A program made the position numbers and the translations under genes. From Pomacea canaliculata (Eukaryota > Mollusca > Gastropoda > Architaenioglossa > Ampullariidae), in assembly GCF_003073045.1 (NCBI RefSeq), contig NC_037602.1:2232001-2296000 (forward strand): 64,000 nucleotides of DNA. The letters are read 5' to 3'. Below are positions 11,700 through 25,000 of the stretch, piece by piece (positions within the stretch are counted from its first letter, which is position 1; each line of letters opens with the position of its first letter). Under the pieces are notes generated by a model. It searched no databases and was not told where the DNA came from. It saw only the letters and a program-made list of their open reading frames with translations.

Positions 11700-14600
11700 A
11701 TCCTTAGACACTACTCAAGCAAAGAGAGGCTGAGAGTCCCAAACAAGCAATGTCACTTCCTGTCCTATGACAGTCTCAGCGCCACCTATAACAATGTCCC
11801 CCATTTCCCGCCAAATATTGCTTATTGTTGTCAAAAGGCAAACATGACCCTCAGTTTCTGCCTGGTAAATTAGAACTTTTACTTATGTTTGAAGATGGCA
11901 ATGACATCTGTTAGTCACTAAAACCCTCTTATTATGTTAACTTTTTGTCTTACAGCTAGAGCAGACCGTAAATATGGATAAAATTACAATTGTGGTTTTC
12001 AGAAATGGTGTGATCACCTAGCACGTCATTAAAATGTAAAAAAAAAAAACATTCGAAAACTGTAACTGATTATAAATACCTTGGCTTAATAGTCACTACA
12101 AGTCAAAGCTTTATCAGGGACATTACAACAAACATAAAGCAAAACTGAAATATTATAAACGCTGAAATAAAGGCTGCCACAATGTCTTTGTATTCTTTAA
12201 ATTGATACCCCTCTTCGGTTGTATGGCGAAGAAAAACGTGGGACGAACCTGCCGGTGTAGAATAGGTACATTTAATTGCATGAACGCATTTGTTAAAAGT
12301 TTTATCCATAACACCTAATATGGTTGATAAAGGTATGGGAAAAGGGCTTGGGTGACATTAGCTCTAAACGGGGAGTGTAAATGTTTGTCCAGATTAGTAA
12401 AGTACCTAATCCAGTTATGTTTAAAAGATGATGGAAACATAGATAAAAAGCATTGAAACTAGGACGGCTTAAGTCAAATCACTAAAATGTTTTAAGAGGT
12501 TTGCTTGTGGCTGTTGGAGTAGATAAAAAAAGGGTTTCTAGAGTTTCATTAGATTATGAGACAGGTTCGAGAAAACGTAAATCTTCTACATGTTTCCAGA
12601 TATAAAGAGACTGGACAGAAATAGTGGCTGACAAAACTGACATTTACAGGTTGTGATCCTGTTACCATGTCATAAACGAGTATTTATCTAGTCATAAATC
12701 AGAATAAATAAAGGCCAGGCTTTCAACTTACAGGTGAACTTGCAAGTACCACCCCCATAAATAATGCTCGGTCTAGGTCACGTGACCCTTCCCACGCTTC
12801 CTTATGTCTGCGACCTTCGTACCGTCTTCTCCTTCTCTCCACCTGTCTTGGGGGCTGGTTTGCTGGTGAAGTAAAGGGGTAGGGTACTCGGGGTGGGGCA
12901 GCGTACAGATTTCAGCTGACGTCACTTATGCGCCTTCATAAACGGATGGTGGGTGACAGCTGAGGAGGAGTAATGTACGACGCGAGAAGGAAAATTGAAG
13001 ACAAATGTCACAATTATTTGTAATAAACTCCAGTCCACGCCTGAAGGCAGGTAGGAGTGTCAAGACGTCAAAATGCATATGCAATTACTTACTTGTAAAA
13101 ACAAAACAAAACAAAAAAAACAGCATGTTGCAGTTTTTTTCCCACGCGGAAACATTAAAACCCGGATTCGTGAGAAAATGAGGGCTACATATTTTAGAAG
13201 TCGATAAGTTATACGAAGTGCAGCTTAACTCTTTTGCCAGCCAGCCTGGTTCTTTTAGTTAATTCATATATGTGTCTGTTTCCTCGAAGCAAGAAATGCT
13301 TAAAACGCATAAGTACCCTACTTGAAAAGGACGTTTGTCCTTGCAAACAGCCCGCCGTCTTTAAGCCTGTTCCAAATAAAACGCTGCAGAATGTTTACCT
13401 TTGTTGTATGGCTCTTTTTGCAAACAATGTTTTAAAACTACTTTTAATCAATTAAAAACTAATGACTTCTGTTGTTTGCTGGTGTGATATACGCTACCAA
13501 AGCAATGCTTACACCATTTCTGGGCAGTCTGTTCTTCTACATTCCTTTTAAATTTATGGGCGTTATCACCTGGTCTCTATATTTGCCAGCGGAGCCACTT
13601 TTGTATTTCACGGCTACTATACAATTTTTTATACCACTGATATTTAAATAAAAGCGCAAAACTAGTTCCTATAAATTTATCTCTATACAGCATCCAGACT
13701 TCGAGGAGGATGAGTGAGATTGATCTGTGGGCCGGTCGAGAGATAAACAGGTAGATACTGAAGCTTCTCTCAGTTTTGATCTTGTCAGCCCTGAGGTTCA
13801 AATGCTTCGGTATCTTTACATCAGGAAACAAGCCCTGAAGTTTGAATAGAGCACTTTCTTTGCATTAGTAAACAAAGTTTCTGAAAGTTTTCTCCCCACT
13901 ACACCATAGCCGCCGGGGTGGCCATGCGGACAGAATTCTAAAACAGCCATGGGCGTGGTCCATGAGTCACTTTGGCGGAAAATACATTGTTGACGTCACA
14001 AACGTATCGGATGCTGTCCTGCTGATGTGCTGGCATCTGAGATGACACGTTAAAGGTCACCGTTTAACAGTACTGAACCACTCAAAAGGACATGAAGTGC
14101 ATGCCTCATTAATAATAATCTTCATGCTGATGACAGCAGATCTTCACTTTGACAGTGATTGTGTTTTGGTTAGTTTTTGACTGCTTGAGGGTTATTTATC
14201 TCTAAGGCACACATTATATTCTTAGGTGTCGACCGCAGCAAATCATGGTGTGAAGTTCTGAACGCTTTAATAATGATTTACTCAGATTTATGGCATTCAT
14301 ATTCTTATAGCTTAAACGCACTGCCTTATATAAAACATCTTCCTCACTCTCTCGTTATATATATATAAATAAATCACCTATATACCTCGACAAAAAGTAA
14401 ATAACTATATTTATCCGTATTTTAATTCCGTTGTATTCTACATAACAACGATTTTAAAGAGACAATACCAGTACTTTATCAGTATTCACTTTCTTCTCTC
14501 TGTATCAAAGATTTTAAACTAGCTAAAATTTGTGATTGTCTCCTGATGTCCACTTTTTATCAACCGTGAAGACTCGTTTGATCGTTTTTTGCATCTGACA

Positions 14601-17600
14601 TCGCATCGTGCCCTCAAATCTCTATCTTATGCCCTCAACATTACTTCCCACAGTTAAGTTTTTATCGTTAACAAAGGAAGCAAGTGTTATCTGCCCTGAT
14701 GCAGATGTTGGGCTAGAGTGTAGCCACTTAGCTACTTGTCATAGAGTTTAGGACCTGTCTCAGTGTCATGCTGATAAACTAGGAGAGAGAACGGCAGCTG
14801 TGTGTGATGTGCTTTTTTTTCTTAACTCGTCCCTTGTATTCTTATTAAACGTTTGCCAGGGATGGGTGACATTCTAAAATAGCAACAAGCGCTCACTACA
14901 CCGTTATCATGAATCATCACCGTCGTCATCATCATCAATTATCAGTCTCATCATCATCATTTCTATGTGTTTAGGTTTGTTCCTTTCTTGTCTTATTTAA
15001 AGAGCTTTAAACCCACTTTCATAGCGTAGTAAAGCGCTGTCAAGCTTGTTACATATTCTTAAGCACACACAAATAGCTGGAGAGGCGTAGACTACAATTA
15101 GAGGGAAAAAAGGAAAGACTAGAAAAAGAACAATAGAATAGAGCTGTTCAAATATTATCCCTAATTTCTTGCGTCAGCACAAACTACTGCAATCCTTTGT
15201 CAGCTGTGGGAAACTACTGAAGCATGTTTGTCAATTTAGAGCTGTAATTTTTATCAGACGTCCTATCTTTGAAGAGTAAGTGTGGGGGTTGGTGGGAGGC
15301 TAAGGATCGGGACGAGTTTGTATAAGACACAAAGCACTCCGCGGGACTGGCCCTCACTGGCACTTAACTTCCTGATTGAAACTCCGCCCAAAGCCACTAA
15401 CCTACCTGTCATGCGGTCATAAAAGCGGACACATGATGAGATCGTGCATTCATCCCACCTGACACAGCCTCTCCCTGCACTCCGTGGACAAAACTCCTGT
15501 TTCCTCTCTGCACAGCTTGTCTCACATACCACACAGCGAGTCCGGCCTCAGAAAAGTTGCCTGTGACTTCAGCTTTCGTCTTCGAGGAACACAGCTTCAC
15601 GACAGGGGGATGAATAAAATAACTACCCAAAAGAATTAACCACCCGATTAAACTACACGAATGAACTAACTACCTGAAACAAGAAGACAGCAGAGGGAAG
15701 AAAAAAATAGGTGAGTACACTTTGCTAGATAACTGATGATTAATCTAAGGCCTTCTCTGGCTAACCGGATTACTTAAGTGCATGTAGACGGCATAGAGTA
15801 GAGAGTATACATTACTAGATAACTGGTGGCCTTAGTAAATTGTTGTCTCTTTATCCCAGCGTAAGCCATCGTATGAATTAATCCTAATTAAAATTAAATC
15901 GAATGCAAGAAGTTGTTTTGTATGGTAAGTGGTAAAACAGTCGTATAAATGCACGTCCTATTTGCCAAAAGGTTAGACATCGGTGTGTGAAAACTTAAAT
16001 ATTTGATGCAAGAATAACAGCTTTAAAATGAAACGAATACAAGTGCAAATTCGAAAATGTAGTTCTTGAGCGAAAGTATATGCATGAGATGAAAGAACGT
16101 TGTTGGAGCATTTTCAACTTTAGAAAAACAACGAAAAGAAAATCTCAAAAGACTGAAATAGAAGGGCCTTAATAATATGAACGCTTGCTGTGACGCACAG
16201 ACAAATCAGATTCAAGCAGAAGGCGGAAGAAAGTTAACTGGCCAAAACTTTCTCCTACACAAGCTTTCATACATCACTTTGACACACGGCTTTCATCTTC
16301 GTCCGTATAGAACGTCAAGAAGTATAAAAGATGGGAGGTTTTCTTAATCTTCTAAAAATGATGTTTAATGTTTAACGGATAAAGAAATAATGACTTATGG
16401 AAGTGTACAACCTTGTGCGAGAGCGCCTCTGTGTGTGTGTGTGTGGCAGGTCAAGGGTCAATCTTCCCATAGTTTTCATGATACTGGTGTAGCTAAAAAG
16501 AGTGTAAGAGAAAAACGTAAAGAAAGATTCAATGGATAAATGAATTATGTAGTTCAGATATGGTCTATTTCAGCAAGGGTGGTGCCAAAAGACTATACAA
16601 ATATGCCAATAGTGATCTAAAACTATCACCTCTAAACAAATGAATTTACTTTATATATATATGTGAGTCTGTGGGCGAAGGGTCAGTGAACCTTGCCCTT
16701 CAAAGCCTAAAAATCAAACTGACGTAACAATCTCTACAGCCCATGACGAAAAAAAGCTGATAGGAGGCTGGTTCAAGTGTTCAAGTTTTGTTAGTGGTCC
16801 TAAATTTGGATCAGAGATTAATCAGATATTTATTTACCATATCAGTCTAATCAGTGTTGTTTAAAGGCCAACAGAAAAAAGGTACCAGCGCACTGTTTTC
16901 ATGTGAAAGTGTGCTTACAAATCTGATAAACGTAACTCGTACTGAAAATGGCGCAGTCTTCAAGGATTTGTGTGCCGCAATACAGTTCATCACCAAAATG
17001 AAACACTATCTTGCATTCACCATTACTTCTTCTTTGGTTGCTTGCAACTTATCATCTTCTAATTCCATTTTTAAGCCGCTATTCCCTCTTTTATCGTCAA
17101 GCATGACCTATGCACTGTCCTACTTTCAGCAAAAACTTGCACCTCAACTACATTTAAAAAAAACAAACACATAAATCACGACAACTTGTGTATTATCATC
17201 TTACAGAATAGAATAGGAGAATGGAATTCCACAACGTTTTTCTATCGTTCTACAGATTAGGTCTGTTGTGACGTACTTTAGGAAAACTTAGTTCTACTCA
17301 TGTGAAGTACTTAAAGACTAGTTTAAACAAAGTTCTTCACGTGACACTTTACACGTATGGGCAGTCTCTGAGTGTCTAACCATCGTCTGATAAACGACGT
17401 TGTATGCTATCAAGAGGTGAATCATATTTATTTCTTGATTAACTCGAATGATAAATTATATGGTGATACATTTAGACCTTGATTCCTGTCTCTATTTCAG
17501 AATCACCCAAATGGGAGAAAAACGTAATTTTTGTTAATAATTGGTATAGCAGTTTGAGAGGTAATAGTTCTTAAAATCTGAGCAAATATTTCTATTCTCA

Positions 17601-18994
17601 TAACCCTTTTTCGTTTACAAGCTTTAAACATTTTACATCAAAGGTCACAGGGCGACTAGTCTTACATCTTTGCTCACGAGTGCACTTGACAAAATATTGT
17701 AAAATAATTCCGGCACAGAGCTGAATTTTATCACGTGATCCATTACGTGATAACAACAGGAGTGTTATCATAGAAAAACGTATTCCTAGTATCACACAAT
17801 AGTGTAACTAATAATAAATGAGAATTTTATAAAGTGCAATATCTCAGCCAAAGGCGGACACACTGCGCTGAACAAGATGACAAAATAGTAACAAAGATAC
17901 AGAACAAGTTAACAAAATTTAACAACAATGTAGAGCAAGAAAATAAAAAAATAAAAAGTTTTTTTTAAATCACAAAATAGTCAGAAGATGTAGAACAAAG
18001 AACAGTGCGAGGACTCGCTGCGTTCCGGAAGTAAAAGGTGATCACTGTAGATATAACGGTAACGACTCCAGAAAATAAGGTTAATGACATCAGGAGAAGA
18101 TAGGGAAGATACTGAGTAATCTTGAGAATATGAAGAAATGTTATCGTACTTAACTGCAAAAGGGTGACCATCACTTCAGTTTATTCAATGTAGCTCAAGG
18201 TCGCTGCCGAAGCGAGTGATGCACGGCGGAGTGGAATCTAGTCAATAGATCCAAACAGTTCGCAATTCAAATAACATTAGATACAGACCTGTAGCAAACC
18301 AGAAGAGAAAGAAAATGCAGAAGAAGCACATGTAAAAATAAATGTCGAACACGTTTATCCAAATCGAAGCACCACCACAAAACATAAACAAAATCAAGGA
18401 GAGCCGATCCCCTCAGCCTGTCAGGTGAAGGGACAGAACTCTCACGTGATGATCATAACTGGTTCTGACAAGGATCCTCCGGTACCTCTACACTCATCGC
18501 TTGTCATGTTCACACCTAATTCATATCGGCAACAACTTTAGGTGCACCTGCAAGTTTAATGGTGTCTGTAACTACATGTATTTTGAGAAAGGTAGAGAAA
18601 GGAAGTAAAGGGAAGAAAAAAAACAGCGATTAGTGATTGTAAACAAGGGAACATCAAAGCTAGATTCTGTTGGTGATTGTAATCTATAAATAACACGCCC
18701 TGTTATGACGCTGCCACTGTAATTTAAAAATTAACATAATTAGATAATTATATATCAACAATCAGCATAATTAACACTCAGATGTGTTATTTAATTAATT
18801 TCATATGATCGTGTCATATATAAATATATAGAATTTAACATAATTAACAACCACAAGTTACTTAAGGATATCATTGCATTATCTATAATGTTTGTATTAT
18901 TTACATCTATATCAATGTCAACGTAATAATCACAAGTCTGGTTGGATAAGAGAAAGATAACACAACAGTATATTATATGCGGTTTTGTCAACAG
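11700..18994. other. Long gene-free stretch upstream of gene 2
   Basis: AT-rich, with short simple-sequence runs and no ORF with a recognisable domain. It includes the weak promoter candidate at 15416. If the promoter at 7558 serves gene 2, this is first-intron sequence; otherwise intergenic. Confidence 0.5.
15416..15710 (+). promoter_or_regulatory. Possible alternative promoter and noncoding exon for gene 2
   Basis: A TATA-like CATAAAAG (about 15418) is followed by C-rich, exon-like sequence and ends in a strong donor GTGAGT at 15711. The next + strand acceptor with coding sequence behind it is TTTGTCAACAG ending at 18994, in front of gene 2. This is weak: only a TATA-like word and one donor support it. 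Confidence 0.28.
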
Positions 18995-19056
18995 GTCTGA
19001 TTACTCATTCACTACAGAATCTGCTCACAAGCGCGTTCACGGAGTCCTCGCCTAAC

Positions 19057-22000
19057 ATGAAGATCAGAATGTATCTCGCGCTTGGTATCCTTCTCTCCAT
19101 GGCTCACATGATACTGCCAGCAACTGCCTGTACCCAGGGTAGTGACTGCTTACTGCCCGACTGCTTCTGCTCAACATTCGACCATCCAGATTTCACGGAT
19201 GTCAAGGACATTCCACAAATGGTCTACTTCGGATTTGATGATGCTCTGACCACTGAGGTAGGCAACTCGATTGCTTTTGCAATGGCGACTTTTTCCGAGG
19301 GTGGGGGGAAGGTTGGGACCATATGTAAAGATATATCGTTGTTCAACTTAAATACTATTTATTTTTATAACATATTTATCCTAATCTTCTATTCTTGTTC
19401 GGCAGACAATGACTACCTCTTCCCCTTACATACCTTCCTTCATCAACCCCCTTCCCCTCAGCTTTTAGGGGTGACCTGATGGAGCAATGGACAGAGGCTT
19501 CTCGGGGTCACAGTCGTGAATAGCGTCTGCCTTGATGTACTTTGATTTGAACCTGAGCTAAAACCCCACCAACCAGCTTGTATTTATATATTTATTGGTA
19601 TTTCTCCGCTCAGATAATCGTTATTTGCGTAATGTTTACTGATCCAACGGTCATGGACTTCTGACAGTGCTGGGTATATTGTCAGCTTTACCTTGATCGG
19701 ATAAACCCACTGAGAAAAATGACAACAACAGTAGTAGATAACAACGATCCCCAAAACTCATTGTTACTATGGGAACTTGGTTATCGACCACAAAACAAAA
19801 ATATAAATCGTCCAATCAAGGCGACACGATTCGCTAGCCTTTAACTGTCTTTTGACACAGCTACGCGTGAACAAGAATTCCCAGATGACATTATCAACCT
19901 TTCCCAAGTTCACATGAATAATTAGTATGCATACATCATCACTGAAGTTTGTTGAAGAAATTCCGTTTTGCTCGTTCTTCATGTGTGATTCAGTGGTGTG
20001 GAGTTATGACGCCTGTAACCAAGGTACTGAAGGCAATAGGTCTTCTGTTCGGATCTCTCTTGCACACTACATTGTTTTATTGGGCGCCATGACTACAGGC
20101 ATAAAACGTTAAAAAATAGTTTCACAAGATCAACATGTTATCTTTTATTAAAATTGGTCATGTGTCTTTTACTTGCAGGTTGACCGCTTCTACCAGCAGG
20201 TGTTCACAAATACCCGGCTAAATCCAAACGGCTGTCCAATCACTATGTCCCTGTACGTGCAAAATCAGTACACCGATTATTCATTGGTAAGTACACCAAA
20301 TGGTTAGAGGACCTAGACTTTGCAGATGACATCAGTCTCATATCTTATCGGCACAAACCAAACTAAGCAAGCTAGCAAAGGAATCGGAGATGACTGGCTT
20401 ACAGAAAGAAGACTGAAGTGATAAAAATCAAGATCAAGCAGGAACTTCCAATCCAACTTCAAGAAACAGATCGTTTCGTGTATCTGGGAAGCATTGTCAA
20501 CACAAATGTGAAAGATGTCCTTCTGTATTGTTCTGAAACCTGGAGAGTGACCAACAAGGTCCAGACGTTTACCAAACGATGAATACGCAATATTCTGGGA
20601 ATAACATGGCATGAAAAGATCTCCAACAGCAGCCTATGGAAAAGAACCAACAGAATGCCATTAGCTAAAACAACAAAAAGCGCAAATGGGGCTAAATAGG
20701 ACACCCTGCGCAAACCAGCTGACACCACTGACAGGCAGGCACTTGTCTGGAACACTCAGGGAAAGGGGAAAGTGGGGAGCCCAAATCAGACTTGTAAAAG
20801 AACAGTAGTGAGGAGACAAAGGTCGTCGGAAGCACAGGTGCCAAAATTCGGGTCCGCTGGCAAGGTGTTGTTGCGGCCTTATTCTCCTCGAGGAGTAACA
20901 AGAAATAAACTAAAGAAACTAAGTACATTAATTATATACATTTTGCCGTACTGTTGTAAGAAAAATAAACCGGAATAGGGAACAAATATATTGAAATTGA
21001 AATATGTAATCACATTCATAAGCTGACGGAGGTACAGCCAGCATGGTAAATAGAAAAATAAGTCTTAAATACTGTTTTTACGTATACAATTTTTTTTAAT
21101 TGCCTTGACTAGACGTCAAAAAATGATGCCGTGGAATAGGATTGTCCAGACTGGTACCGAACATTCAGGGGTTTTTTCCTCTCCTATGTAGGTGGAGAAG
21201 CACTTCCAACGTGGCGACGAGATCGGGTCCCACAGTGTAAATCATATTAACGTGGACACCGCGGAGCTACTGCAGTTTGAGGCTGGACAGCAAAAGGAGA
21301 ATCTCATCAATAACGGCCATGTTGCCAGAGACCAGGTAATTTCTCAAATTCTATTTGTACAGCTTGCTTGCATGTGTGCGTCCGTGCCTAACTAGATGGG
21401 CAAGTGGAGTTTTCTTCTAGGGGGCTAATGGTACCATGGGTTTGCTTATGCGTGACAGGCGAAAAAGTAAAACAGGTAGGAAATAGAGAGAGGTGTGGAA
21501 AGAAAGTGGGAAAAAAGAAAGTGGATGGGTGGAAAGATAAAGATAGGTAGAAAGGAGGATTGAGTGAAAAAGGTAATCCCATGAAGAGACAGACTGGCGA
21601 ACGAAAAGATCAAAGCCCTTGTGCACGTAGGTGTACCGAGACATGCTAAGACATGTCGAATCATTTTTAGACACACCAAGACTTCTCAAAGCACATAGGG
21701 ATGCATCGAACCATCAAAACCATTCAAGATTTAAAGTCACACTCAGAAGGGGGAGTGGGGCTAGTATGACACCAGTAGTAAACGCTGCTCCATGGTTCTG
21801 CACAGGTGGTGGGTTGGCGAAGTCCCAACCTGCAGACAGCAGGCGACGCGCAGCCGGACGTGCTGAAGGCTCTGAACTACACCTACGACATCTCGCTCAC
21901 CTACGTCCGGCAGAGCAACAATCGTATACCCTGGCCCTACACCCTGGACTTCGGCTACCCGTACACGTGTTCCATCCCTTCCTGTCCAGGTGCGCAGGTC

Positions 22001-25000
22001 AGCCACCCGGGGTTCTGGGAGATACCAGTGTTCTCACTGTTGGATTCTGAGAGTGGGTTCCCTTGCGCCTACGTGGACAGCTGTCGTCCGAGCAGCGAAA
22101 ACGCGGCCTTTAACTACCTGTGGAGCAACTTTGAAAAGGTAACAGCCAGTCATCAAAAGGGATGCTCACTAAAACGCTGCAACAACCATGGGGTCTACAT
22201 GACAGTGATTGCTTATTCGCAAGAAATAAAAGTCACTTCAAAATTTTTAATTTTATTAATTGCACGCTGTGTCTAAGAGAACTTAGGGAAATGTGTTTTG
22301 GTGAATATTTATTTCGAAGAATTTAGATCTTGAGTTTGAATTTTATATTTCTGTATACACAGCAAGACAATTTTAAAGTTCTAGTGTTGTAATGAATCCA
22401 CTACTGAGTTAAAGATTCCTAATGTATTTCGGGGCTTTAAAATAAAGCACAGCACGTTTGTAAACATCTCATTCAGTATAGATAGGATACCTTTAATTAG
22501 TTAAGTCTAACTATCCCTCTGATCCTGTACAGGTGTACAACGACAACCGAGCTCCCTTCGGGCTCAACATGCACGCAGCGTGGTTTTTCTTTGATGATTA
22601 CATCAAAGCTACTCATACTTTCGTCGAAAGACTTTTGCAGTTAGATGACGTGTACATAATCTCGGGCAAGAAAGTTCTGGACTGGATGCGTAACCCAGTC
22701 AAGGTAGCTGGTTTTGACATTTTTCACCTTCCTTTTCCTTAGTGTGCAGTTAAAATGTTCCTGTAGAGTTGTTTAAATAGTCAAATTCTGTTTACTTTCT
22801 TGTTTTGCTACGAATATGTAATTTTGACTGAATCGTGTCTGTTATCACCATGATGCCATTACAAAGTTGTCAGGACTCAGCAAACTGTGTCAAGACAAAG
22901 AGACTTAGGTACAGGCACCGACACGTGTTCTTTCATTTCACATTCAACAAAAATAAGTCAGTGGATTTCCCGTAGTTATATTGAAAGTTATCCTGGTCTA
23001 ATACCGATTTAATACTTCTTTAGTTTCCTTAGTTCCTTCCTTACTTGTTAAATTGTTACTGCAAATGGTCAGAACAAAAACATGCTATTAACCACATATA
23101 ACATATTCCCTAGAAGTGCGCAAATAACATTCCAACACAAAGATTCCCACTATAATTCCAACTTCTAAAGTCTCGGGTTCTAGGCCTTGCAGACAAAGTC
23201 TCAACCAAACTGTCTTCTTCACTTTCTGTTGCTAACCATATGTTTTTCGCCCTCGGAACTCGGTTCGTAGATTATTGCATTTGCAATTTGTAAAGTGATT
23301 CACAGTTCTGCGGTTCAACACGCGGAGGAAATCAACAAACGAGGGTTACTTCCCCTTTACGTTATGTTTGCGCCCGAGGAGTATCCATCCGCCCTGAATC
23401 TTTCTCGCCGAAGATAGTCCGCTGAGGAAACACCTTGGCATCTGATATTTGGAGATTCCACACAAATCTTCCGATGAGCTTACGACTGACCACTCGCGTA
23501 GTCTCCGCTGACAGCCGGCAGATTGATTGACATGGGAGAAAATCCTTGTTACGAGACGATATCTTGACCCACCTTTGATCAGATCAGACAGCTTCAGTGC
23601 CTTTCGCCAACGTCCTGCACGCCTGGTTTGCAGCAAAACTTATTCCTCCTCCTAAATAATTCCTAAGAAATTCATCTGTTTTAATTCTCTACAAATACTT
23701 TGTCTTTCTCCGTCGCTCTAATCTGCCACGATCTCAAGATCCAGTTAACAGCCAACTACGTCTTATCGATTCACAGATTTCTCCACGCATTAAATCATCG
23801 ACAAGGCCAAAAATAAAACGTAGGAACAGAAAAAAATAAATAACGAATAGGTTTACGAATGTTACCTTGGTTAGGCAAAGAATTACTTCTTAATCGCTGA
23901 CTTCGAAACTTCTTCTCTATACGCACACGTCCGCTTCCTTCGATTGTCATGTCAGCCAGTGTCGTCTGCGTTTTTAATTTCGCTAGAGTGAACTCCCCTT
24001 GACAACCTTTATTTCTACTTCCACACTTTTTCGCATTCCTGACACGTTCTCACCGAACACTAACGCTGTGATTTTACTTATCGTTAATACTTATTATTTT
24101 CACTTCACACATCTTACCTTTACCTTGCAATTTCGCTTCTGTTCTCTAGTTTCAATGTTTATACTTGTATATAAAACTGTGTTAGCAGAAGTCTCAAACA
24201 TCTAATTCAGCCATCTCACTTTCATACTATTACAGGTATCAGAAATTCCCACAAAAATGCCCTCCTGGGGATGCTCAAACCCAGTTCCAAGATCATCAGC
24301 TTTGTGAGTAAATTGACTTTCTTAAAGAGAAATGTTTGACTAAATAAGTAAATAATATATACGTGTGATTGCGTATGTCTGCTCGTATACGTATAATTAA
24401 ATTCCCTATACTTTTATGCGTATGCTAATTACTTTAATAAACCCATTATAGTCTAAATATGAAAAGACGGCTGCAATGACTTTTCAGTTTTTGGTTCTAT
24501 TTCTGCTTTATTCAGTTCTATTTCTGCTTTTGTCAGTTTCACCTAAGTTCAGTGAACTCACTTTACTAGAGGTCTTGAAGTCTTAGCAACAACAGGCATG
24601 AAGCTGCAAATTTTAGCAATCAATTGGTCACGCTTAATTTATTTAAAAACACTTCATAGTAGAATAAGTTAGACGTATATCTCACCAAGCATTGGAAAGG
24701 TTTCACATGACGGTTGTGTTGATAATAAAAATAATTGTTAAATTTGCTCAAATTTTCCACCATACAAGTGCCCTCCTCTTCTCGGAAATGTATAGGCTAT
24801 TTGATGTACATATGCAGTCAACCCCAGCAACGTTCTTTCTTCCGTTGTTACGTGACAAATAATTGGTCAATTCCTCTTGCGATAAATATTTTCTCAAGAA
24901 CCTTCGCAATTTCTGTGAAACTGTTTTCGATAAACTCCAGGCAACGCACAACCAAACTCAGCAATCTAGTTCCCTCCACGACCCCCGTAGTGACGAGCAC

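Noticed and set aside
19471..19560. tRNA-like or SINE-like stretch in gene 2 intron 1
   Set aside because: TGGAGCAATGG resembles an A box, but I could not find a convincing B box, fold or target duplication.
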